Of a DNA stretch of 11,421 nucleotides, positions 6,311-11,421 are shown piece after piece. Within the stretch, counting starts at the first letter, position 1. Each line of letters begins with the position of its first letter. This stretch comes from CAZNVB01 sp964651495. Its GTDB lineage: Bacteria > Acidobacteriota > Aminicenantia > Aminicenantales > UBA8522. The translations under genes were made by a program, and so were the position numbers. The stretch is taken from assembly GCA_964651495.1 (NCBI GenBank), contig CAZYWP010000101.1, positions 1 to 11,421 of the forward strand. The letters run 5' to 3'. Below the pieces are notes generated by a model that worked only from the letters and a program-made list of their open reading frames with translations, ran no database searches and was not told the DNA's origin.

Positions 6311-6321
6311 TATATTATATA
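6311..6321 (+). promoter_or_regulatory. AT-rich -10-like box before the structured leader
   Basis: An 11-bp all-A/T stretch in a very GC-rich background. TATATT (6311-6316) would place a transcription start near 6323, exactly at the 5' edge of the paired segment described next. No good -35 match is present at 17 nt (around 6288-6293), so the call rests on the -10 and on position. Confidence 0.4.
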
Positions 6322-6410
6322 CGGAGACACCAAAAAAGAATTGGGTTTTATTTCATTAAACCCCCTTCGCCCCCTTGGGCAATCAAGGGGGACATCGGTA
6401 GGTGTCTCCG
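6322..6410 (+). promoter_or_regulatory. Predicted three-way-junction RNA in the protease gene leader
   Basis: Three exact complementary pairs nest without conflict. P1 is CGGAGACACC (6322-6331) with GGTGTCTCCG (6401-6410), 10 bp. P2 is GGGTTT (6343-6348) with AAACCC (6358-6363), 6 bp and a 9-nt loop. P3 is CCCCCTTG (6370-6377) with CAAGGGGG (6384-6391), 8 bp and a 6-nt loop. The A-rich joining strand (6332-6342) and the other joins (6364-6369, 6392-6400) are unpaired. It begins at the predicted transcription start and ends 30 nt before the ribosome site, as expected of a cis-regulatory leader. I do not recognise it as a known riboswitch. A short inverted-repeat (MITE-like) element is an alternative reading. 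Confidence 0.5.
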
Positions 6411-6455
6411 GAGAGGTCGGAGGCGGGAAGGTCCGAATGAAAGGAGGGGAGTCCG

Positions 6456-7571
6456 ATGAAACACACTTGGCGGTTGGGAAGAATTTTTGGCGTTGATATC
6501 AATGTGGATTCGAGCTGGATCGTCATTTTTATCCTCTTCACCTGGGTTCTGGCGGGGAGCCATTTTCCTCGTTCCCACCCGACCTGGCAGCCCAGCCTCA
6601 ACTGGATGATCGGATTGCTCACCAGCCTCCTTGTTTTTGCCTCGGTCCTGGCCCATGAACTGGCTCATTCTCTGGTCGCGATGAAGCAGGGGGAAAAAGT
6701 CCGCAGCATCACCCTGTTTATCCTGGGCGGGGTTGCCCAGATTACGGAGGAGCCGAAAAAACCGCAGAAAGAATTCTTCATGGCGCTCGTCGGCCCGATG
6801 TCCAGTTTTGCCCTGGCCTTGTTGTTCTTTGTTCTTTCCCTCTTGCTTGAAGGAGTGAGCGGCCCCCTGACGGCCTCGGCCTCCTACCTGGCCGTTATCA
6901 ACCTGGCCCTGGGAGTCTTCAATCTCCTGCCGGGTTTCCCGATGGACGGCGGCCGGGTCTTGAGGTCTATTCTCTGGAGCCTGACAGGAAACCTGAAAAA
7001 GGCCACCCGGACGGCCTCCCTCGTGGGACAGGGTTTTGCCTTTTTCCTGATCGTGGGAGGAGTCTGGCAGATCCTCGCTGGTCACATCGGCGGTCTCTGG
7101 TGGATCCTAATCGGTTGGTTCCTCCATAACGCAGCGGTCAGAGGATACAGTGAAGTCCAGATCAAGAGCGCTCTTCAGGGCATGACGGCGGAAGACCTGA
7201 TGAACAAGGAATTCGGGACCGTCCCGGAAGGGCTGCCGGTGCGGGACCTGGTCGACGACTATATTCTCAAAAAGAAAGAGAGGGTTTTCCTGGTCGTGGA
7301 TAACGGGAGTCTGAAAGGAATTGTCTGCCTGGACGATATCAAAAAGACGCCCCAAGACAAATGGTCTCAGGTAATCGTCAGAGACATCATGACGCCCCGG
7401 GACCGGCTGGAAGCGGTCTCCCCCCGAGCCGACGGCAACGTGGTCCTGTCGAGCCTGGCCAGCCGGGATATTCATCAGGTTCCGGTCATGGAAGGCGAGA
7501 AGATTGTGGGCATCATCTGCCGGAGCGACCTCCTGAAATACATCCAACTCCGGTCTGAGCTGGGAGTCTGA
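6456..7571 (+). CDS. Site-2-protease-family (M50) intramembrane metalloprotease with two CBS domains
   Basis: Membrane zinc protease of 371 aa. The zinc motif HELAH is at residues 67-71 (H67, E68, H71) and the third ligand is D164 in NLLPGFPMDGGR. Hydrophobic segments appear near residues 21-35, 50-76, 106-131, 141-160, 190-208 and 211-224, consistent with the six-helix form. The cytoplasmic tail holds two CBS domains, about 243-297 and 308-363 (VRDIMTPRD starts the second), which usually sense adenosine nucleotides or ionic state. Family members cleave membrane-anchored regulators, such as anti-sigma factors, within the membrane; the substrate here is unknown. The ATG is set by AAGGAGGGG (6441-6449) with 6-nt spacing. 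An out-of-frame ATG at 6437 opens a 19-codon frame across this start. The structured leader upstream may control expression. Confidence 0.93.
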   Translation: MKHTWRLGRIFGVDINVDSSWIVIFILFTWVLAGSHFPRSHPTWQPSLNWMIGLLTSLLVFASVLAHELAHSLVAMKQGEKVRSITLFILGGVAQITEEPKKPQKEFFMALVGPMSSFALALLFFVLSLLLEGVSGPLTASASYLAVINLALGVFNLLPGFPMDGGRVLRSILWSLTGNLKKATRTASLVGQGFAFFLIVGGVWQILAGHIGGLWWILIGWFLHNAAVRGYSEVQIKSALQGMTAEDLMNKEFGTVPEGLPVRDLVDDYILKKKERVFLVVDNGSLKGIVCLDDIKKTPQDKWSQVIVRDIMTPRDRLEAVSPRADGNVVLSSLASRDIHQVPVMEGEKIVGIICRSDLLKYIQLRSELGV

Positions 7572-7636
7572 GGACCGATGCGGATTGAGGAGGAGGAAAG
7601 GGACATCATCGAGGCCGGCACATAAGGAGGCTATCC

Positions 7637-8290
7637 GTGGACCCAGCCAAGAAAAGGATCGGGAGGATCATCGAAATCCTGCGCCGCGAATACCCGGCCA
7701 GCCGGACCGCGCTCGAGTTCAATACGCCCCTGCAGATTCTCGTAGCGACCATCCTGGCGGCCCAGTGCACGGATGAGCGGGTCAATCAGATCACTCCGGC
7801 CCTCTTTAAAAAGTATCCTGGCGGCGCTGATTTCGCCCGGGCCGACCGGGCGGAACTGGAACGCGAGATCCGTCCGACGGGCTTTTTCCGGAACAAGGCC
7901 AAGAACATCATCGGCGCCGCGGCCCGGATCGTCGGGGATTTCGGGGGGAGGGTTCCGGACCGAATGGAGGACCTGATTACGCTTCCCGGCGTGGCCCGAA
8001 AAACGGCCAACATCGTCCTCTCCTCCGGCTATGGCAAAGCGGAAGGGATTGCCGTCGATACCCACGTCAAGAGATTGTCGGGCCGGCTGGGCTTGAGCAG
8101 ACAGAGCGATCCTGAAAAAATCGAGCGGGACCTCCTCAAAATTGTCCCCCGAGGGGATTGGCTGGACTTCAACTTTATGCTGGTTAACCACGGCCGGAAG
8201 GTCTGCCAGGCCAGAAAGCCGCGCTGCCCGCAGTGCAGCCTGCAGGCTCTCTGCCCTTCGGCGGTCAAACTTTATCCGGAACTCAAATAA
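7637..8290 (+). CDS. nth: Endonuclease III (DNA glycosylase/AP lyase)
   Basis: Base-excision repair enzyme, 217 aa, that removes oxidised pyrimidines and nicks at the abasic site. The helix-hairpin-helix is LPGVARKTANIVL, with catalytic lysine K122; the catalytic aspartate is D141 (AVDTHVKRL). The C-terminal Fe4S4 loop has C190, C197, C200 and C206 with the exact C-x6-C-x2-C-x5-C spacing. Length is standard. The GTG at 7637 is chosen because AAGGAGG (7624-7630) sits 6 nt upstream. The 65-nt gap after the protease gene contains a possible 15-residue frame (7578-7625); I see no function in it. Probably cotranscribed with the protease gene, although the functions are unrelated. Confidence 0.96.
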   Translation: MDPAKKRIGRIIEILRREYPASRTALEFNTPLQILVATILAAQCTDERVNQITPALFKKYPGGADFARADRAELEREIRPTGFFRNKAKNIIGAAARIVGDFGGRVPDRMEDLITLPGVARKTANIVLSSGYGKAEGIAVDTHVKRLSGRLGLSRQSDPEKIERDLLKIVPRGDWLDFNFMLVNHGRKVCQARKPRCPQCSLQALCPSAVKLYPELK

Positions 8291-8339
8291 ATAAAGGCGG
8301 GCCGACGGGAGGTTTTTGCCTCGGGGCCGGGTTTTAATG

Positions 8340-8368
8340 TTCACTTCGGCCGGGAATGACGCTATAAT
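8340..8368 (+). promoter_or_regulatory. Sigma70-type promoter for the amrS gene
   Basis: TTCACT (8340-8345) is separated by 17 nt from a perfect TATAAT (8363-8368). The expected start is near 8375, leaving a leader of about 69 nt before the ATG at 8444. It lies in the 153-nt gap after nth and is the clearest promoter in the window. Confidence 0.75.
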
Positions 8369-8443
8369 CTGATCGCCACTCCAGTTAGAGATACGGACGG
8401 TCTGGCTCCGAGTCCTTTATCTGATAGAGGCGGAGGATGCAAG

Positions 8444-9454
8444 ATGGTGCGTGAGGCCATGCTCTGGCGTGCCCTCGAGGGCGGCCGCGTCGAGTGCTTT
8501 CTCTGTGCCCACCGCTGTGTCGTCGCCCCCGCCAAGCTCGGAGTCTGCGGTGTGCGGGAGAATCGAGAGGGAAAGCTCTTCACCCATGTCTATGGAGAGG
8601 TCATCGCCGCCCATATCGACCCCATCGAAAAAAAGCCGCTCTATCATTTTCTCCCCGGGACGAGGTCGTTCTCTGTCGCCACTGTCGGCTGCAATTTCCG
8701 CTGTCCGTTCTGCCAGAACTGGCAGATCTCCCAAGTGACAAAAAAGGCAAAAGATTTTGGCGGAGGACACCGGCTGGCTCCGGAAGAGATTGTCCGGGAA
8801 GCCCGCCGGAGCGGCTGCCGCAGCATCTCCTACACTTACACCGAGCCAACGATTTTTTTCGAGTACGCCTACGACACCGCCCGGCTCGCCCGCGAGGCCG
8901 GCCTGACGAATGTCTTTGTCACCAACGGCTACATGACCGGCGAGGCCCTGAGGACTATCCGGCCCTATCTCGATGCCGCCAACGTGGACCTGAAGGCTTT
9001 TAGGGAGGAGACTTACAAGAAGGTCTGTGGCGCCCGGCTCGAGCCGGTTCTCGCTTCCATCCGGCTGATGAACGAGCTCGGTATTTGGGTCGAGGTCACC
9101 ACCCTTGTCGTACCGGGGATGAACGACGGCGATGAGGAGCTGGCCGCCGTGGTCGGGTTCATCGCCGGGGTGAACATCGACATCCCCTGGCATATCAGCC
9201 GGTTTCACCCGGATTATAAGTACACGCGGGCCGAGGCGACTCCGCTGGCGACGCTTCGCCGGGCCTATGAGCTGGGAAAACAAGCCGGCCTGCGGTATGT
9301 CTACATCGGCAACGTCTGGGGAGAATCGGAGGGCACCGCCTGCCCGCAATGCGGGAAATCGCTTCTCCGGCGAAGCGGTTTCAATGTTGAGGATAACCAG
9401 CTCAGAGAAGGCCGCTGCCCGTTTTGCGGGACGGCCATCGCCGGCCGGTTTTAG
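8444..9454 (+). CDS. amrS: AmrS-type (AmmeMemoRadiSam) radical SAM protein
   Basis: Radical SAM protein of 336 aa related to pyruvate-formate-lyase activases. The SAM/Fe4S4 motif is CNFRCPFC (C83, C87, C90), followed by QNWQISQ as in AmrS. The N-terminus has the family's extra cysteine set C18, C21, C25 and C35 (CFLCAHRC and GVCGVREN), then HIDPIEKKPLYHFLPG. Further motifs are TYTEPTIFFEY, NVDLKAF and WHISRFHPDYK. The C-terminus has a zinc-ribbon-like set C300, C303, C325 and C328 (CPQCG and CPFCG). The start is supported by GGAGG (8432-8436) at 7-nt spacing. AmrS usually belongs with AMMECR1 (AmrA) and Memo (AmrB) proteins, which are not in this window; its reaction is unknown to me. Archease and rtcB follow. 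Confidence 0.92.
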   Translation: MVREAMLWRALEGGRVECFLCAHRCVVAPAKLGVCGVRENREGKLFTHVYGEVIAAHIDPIEKKPLYHFLPGTRSFSVATVGCNFRCPFCQNWQISQVTKKAKDFGGGHRLAPEEIVREARRSGCRSISYTYTEPTIFFEYAYDTARLAREAGLTNVFVTNGYMTGEALRTIRPYLDAANVDLKAFREETYKKVCGARLEPVLASIRLMNELGIWVEVTTLVVPGMNDGDEELAAVVGFIAGVNIDIPWHISRFHPDYKYTRAEATPLATLRRAYELGKQAGLRYVYIGNVWGESEGTACPQCGKSLLRRSGFNVEDNQLREGRCPFCGTAIAGRF

Positions 9455-9463
9455 GCCGGGGCA

Positions 9464-9472
9464 TGCTAGAAT
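9464..9472 (+). promoter_or_regulatory. Possible extended -10 promoter for archease-rtcB
   Basis: TG (9464-9465), one base, then TAGAAT (9467-9472) fits an extended -10 element. The -35 position (about 9444-9449) has no good match. If used, transcription would begin near 9479, giving a leader of about 52 nt for archease in addition to read-through from amrS. Confidence 0.35.
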
Positions 9473-9486
9473 GATAAAAGAAGCCA

Positions 9487-9509
9487 CGGCCCGACAACGG
9501 CCGAGTTGT
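9487..9509 (+). repeat. Two mutually exclusive hairpins in the archease leader
   Basis: CGGCC (9487-9491) pairs with GGCCG (9499-9503), while ACAAC (9494-9498) pairs with GTTGT (9505-9509). The two stems share bases and cannot form together. Each is only 5 bp. Confidence 0.3.
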
Positions 9510-9530
9510 TCAATCCGGTCCCGAGGATCC

Positions 9531-9956
9531 ATGGAGCAGAAATACATATTTCTCGACCACACGGCCGATGCCAAGTTCCAGGCGTTCGGCCGGAATCTAG
9601 AGGAGGCCTTCGCCAACGCCGCCCTGGCCACGGCGTCCCTGATGTGGGACCCGGAGCGGGTCGAGCCCAGAGTCCGCCATCCCGTCCGCGTCAGGGGCCG
9701 GGACCTCGAGCAGCTCCTGGTGCGCTTTCTGGCGGAGATCATCTATCTTTTTGACACCAGGACGTTTCTCCTCCATTCGGCCGAGGAAATCCGGATCGAG
9801 AATAGACCGGACGGCTATCGGCTCGAAGGTGTCTTCGCCGGCGACCGAAATGCCGGCCGCTACGATCTCTATGGCGAAGTCAAGGCCGTCACATATAATG
9901 AGATCAAAATCGAGACCGCTGACCGCGTCACCCTTCAGGTAGTGGTCGATATCTGA
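9531..9956 (+). CDS. Archease, RtcB activator
   Basis: Archease is a small metal-binding protein that speeds guanylylation and turnover of the RNA ligase RtcB. The 141-aa product has the family opening FLDHTADAKFQAFG (D13), a central QLLVRFLAEIIYLFD (D75), and the C-terminal VKAVTYNEIKI plus terminal VVVDI (D140), placing the acidic residues that bind calcium in known archeases. The usual His after TY is Asn here. The ATG at 9531 matches the family N-terminus and has GAGG at 9523-9526; an upstream in-frame ATG at 9471 would add about 20 unusual residues and is less likely. rtcB starts 17 nt downstream, which confirms the functional pairing. Confidence 0.93.
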   Translation: MEQKYIFLDHTADAKFQAFGRNLEEAFANAALATASLMWDPERVEPRVRHPVRVRGRDLEQLLVRFLAEIIYLFDTRTFLLHSAEEIRIENRPDGYRLEGVFAGDRNAGRYDLYGEVKAVTYNEIKIETADRVTLQVVVDI

Positions 9957-9973
9957 GTTTTGGAGGTGCGAAG

Positions 9974-11395
9974 ATGGAGCTGCGCAAAATCAACGACCTG
10001 ACCTGGGAGATTCCCAAGCATGGGGCCATGCGCGTGCCGGCCACGATCTATGCTTCAGCCAAACTCCTGGAGAGCGTCAAGCGCGACCTGACTCTCGAGC
10101 AGGCGAAAAACGTGGCCTGCCTTCCGGGAATCCAGCGGATGTCCTACGTCATGCCGGATGCCCATCAGGGTTACGGGTTCCCGATCGGCGGGGTTGCCGC
10201 CTTTGACCTCGATGAGGGCGTCATCTCGCCCGGCGGAGTCGGGTATGACATCAACTGCGGGGTCAGGCTGTTGCGGACGGATTTCATGGAAAAAGATATC
10301 GCCGCCAGGAGAAAAGAGCTGCTGGCAGAGATCTTCAAGGAGGTCCCGGCCGGGGTGGGAAAGGGGGGGATCACCAAGCTCAGCCGCAGCGTGCTCAAGG
10401 AAATCCTGACCAGGGGGGCGGAGTGGGCGGTGGAGAATGGTTACGGCACACGCGACGACCTGCTGATGACTGAAGAGAACGGCCGGATGAAGGATGCCGA
10501 CTCAGCCCACATTTCCGCTCGGGCGCTCGAACGGGGCATCCCCCAGCTCGGGACTCTTGGTGCCGGCAATCATTTCCTTGAGATCCAGAAAGTCGCCCAG
10601 ATTTATGACCCGGAAACGGCCCGGGTATTCGGAATCCAGGGGGAAGGTCAGGTCATGGTCATGATCCACTGCGGAAGCCGGGGGCTAGGCCATCAGGTGG
10701 CTTCCGACTATATCGAGCTGATGGAGGACAAATTCGGGATCCAGGGTCTGCCCGATCGGGAGTTGATCAACGCGCCCGTCCGTTCGCCGCTGGGCCAGCA
10801 ATATTACAAATCCATGTGCGGGGCGGTCAACTATGCTTTCGCCAACCGCCAGATGATCGCCCACTGGGTGCGCGATGTTTTCGCCAGGGTCATGGGCAGT
10901 TCAAAGGGAATGCGCCAGGTCTACGATGTCTGCCACAATGTGGCCAAGCTCGAAAAGCACGTCATCGACGGCCGGACGCGGGAAGTCTGCATCCACCGCA
11001 AAGGAGCGACGCGGAGCTTCGGGCCGGGCCAGCCGGAAATCCCCGAAGTCTACCGTCCCCACGGCCAGCCCGTCATCATCCCGGGAAGCATGGGGACCGC
11101 TTCCTACGTGCTGGTGGGGACCGCTGCGGCCGAAGACCTGAGCTTCGGCTCGACCGCCCACGGCGCCGGCCGTGTGATGTCCCGTCACGAGGCGCTGCGC
11201 CGCTTCCGCGGCGAACAGATTCGCGACGAGCTGCTGAAGAAGGGCATTGAGCTACAGTCCACGAGCTGGAAGGGGATCGCCGAGGAGGCCCCCGGAGCCT
11301 ACAAGGATGTGGACGAGGTGGTCCGGGTCTCCCACGAAACCGGGATCGGCCGGCTGGTGGCCCGGGTCGTCCCCGTCGGCGTGATGAAGGGCTAA
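9974..11395 (+). CDS. rtcB: RNA-splicing ligase RtcB
   Basis: GTP- and manganese-dependent RNA ligase, 473 aa, complete. It joins 2',3'-cyclic phosphate (or 3'-phosphate) ends to 5'-OH ends in RNA repair or tRNA splicing. Metal ligand candidates follow the family: D92 and C95 (YDINCGVR), H200 (GAGNHF), H232 (IHCGSRGLGHQ) and H321 (VCHN). The histidine that becomes guanylylated is H396 in STAHGAGR. The PDAHQGYGFPIGG segment (61-73) and CIHRKGATR (339-347) are also typical. The ATG is set by GGAGGT (9962-9967) at 6-nt spacing. With archease just upstream this is an archease-dependent type. The stop is 26 nt from the window end, so a terminator cannot be judged. Confidence 0.97.
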   Translation: MELRKINDLTWEIPKHGAMRVPATIYASAKLLESVKRDLTLEQAKNVACLPGIQRMSYVMPDAHQGYGFPIGGVAAFDLDEGVISPGGVGYDINCGVRLLRTDFMEKDIAARRKELLAEIFKEVPAGVGKGGITKLSRSVLKEILTRGAEWAVENGYGTRDDLLMTEENGRMKDADSAHISARALERGIPQLGTLGAGNHFLEIQKVAQIYDPETARVFGIQGEGQVMVMIHCGSRGLGHQVASDYIELMEDKFGIQGLPDRELINAPVRSPLGQQYYKSMCGAVNYAFANRQMIAHWVRDVFARVMGSSKGMRQVYDVCHNVAKLEKHVIDGRTREVCIHRKGATRSFGPGQPEIPEVYRPHGQPVIIPGSMGTASYVLVGTAAAEDLSFGSTAHGAGRVMSRHEALRRFRGEQIRDELLKKGIELQSTSWKGIAEEAPGAYKDVDEVVRVSHETGIGRLVARVVPVGVMKG

Positions 11396-11421
11396 AAAAC
11401 CAGCCCAAACATCAGGTAGTG

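Larger units (their letters stand above)
6190..6455 (+). other. 266-nt non-coding region with clustered secondary-structure signals
   Basis: No credible gene. From left to right it holds a 10-bp palindrome GCCCCGGGGC (6211-6220), a G-rich tract (6243-6266), a perfect GC hairpin (6258-6279), an AT-rich box (6311-6321), a predicted three-way junction (6322-6410) and the ribosome site AAGGAGGGG (6441-6449) of the protease gene. It separates the Fe-S/iron cluster from the protease gene and likely contains both a transcript end and a new start. Confidence 0.7.

Noticed and set aside
6311..6410. Insertion sequence or MITE as the main explanation of the inverted repeat
   Set aside because: No transposase, no clear flanking target duplication, and the internal stems nest as an RNA junction. 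Kept only as an alternative.
8297..8335. GC-rich segment followed by TTTT after nth as an intrinsic terminator
   Set aside because: Only short, interrupted pairings are possible (GAGG/CCTC, CCGA/TCGG), so I do not call a terminator.
8376..8436. tRNA-like GGCTCCGAGTCC stretch in the amrS leader
   Set aside because: No matching acceptor, D or anticodon arms, and the T-loop consensus is broken.
9267..9530. N-terminal extension of archease from an upstream start
   Set aside because: The extra residues are the shifted frame of amrS. The family N-terminus begins at 9531, where a ribosome site is present.
8417..9742. Long open frame on the minus strand (441 codons)
   Set aside because: Antisense to amrS and archease and spanning the non-coding gap between them. 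Its composition is typical of a shadow frame.

Overview
The window is an 11.4 kb stretch of GC-rich DNA from an anaerobic bacterium. Evidence for an anaerobe: a ferredoxin-dependent 2-oxoacid oxidoreductase, rubrerythrin, a second ferritin-like protein and many Fe-S proteins. Evidence for a bacterium: strong Shine-Dalgarno sites, GTG/ATG starts and a TTCACT-N17-TATAAT promoter. A run of exactly 100 N (4155-4254) points to a draft or metagenome assembly. An uncultured acidobacterial/Aminicenantes-like or deltaproteobacterial-like lineage would fit, but the sequence alone does not settle it. All genes lie on the + strand. I see no tRNA, rRNA, CRISPR array or mobile element.

Region 1 (1-2039) holds the 3' part of the alpha subunit and the complete beta subunit of a 2-oxoacid:ferredoxin oxidoreductase, joined by an ATGA overlap. 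Region 2 (2080-6189) is a tightly packed Fe-S and iron/oxidative-defence cluster: an Nfu-type carrier, a NifS/IscS-fold protein, an IscU scaffold with a C-terminal double zinc ribbon, a TusA-like sulfur carrier cut by the assembly gap, the Fe-S enzyme NadA (5' end lost in the gap), rubrerythrin and a ferritin-like protein. The most striking observation is in the IscS-fold protein. The PLP-binding lysine is replaced by Gln (residue 202), and several other PLP and cysteine-binding positions are also changed, while the persulfide cysteine (residue 325) is kept. This suggests an Fe-S assembly unit that does not take sulfur from cysteine by the usual chemistry at this locus, perhaps using sulfide or a TusA-type carrier instead.

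Region 3 (6190-6455) is non-coding. It contains a G-quadruplex-like G tract, a perfect 8-bp GC hairpin, and an 89-nt segment whose complementary arms form a three-way junction directly behind a -10-like box. This segment leads into region 4 (6456-8290): an intramembrane metalloprotease with CBS domains, then endonuclease III.

Region 5 (8340-11395) starts from a good sigma70-type promoter and carries an AmrS-type radical SAM protein, archease and the RNA ligase RtcB. Archease activates RtcB, so the last two genes form a functional RNA-ligation pair; the reason for the radical SAM neighbour is unknown.
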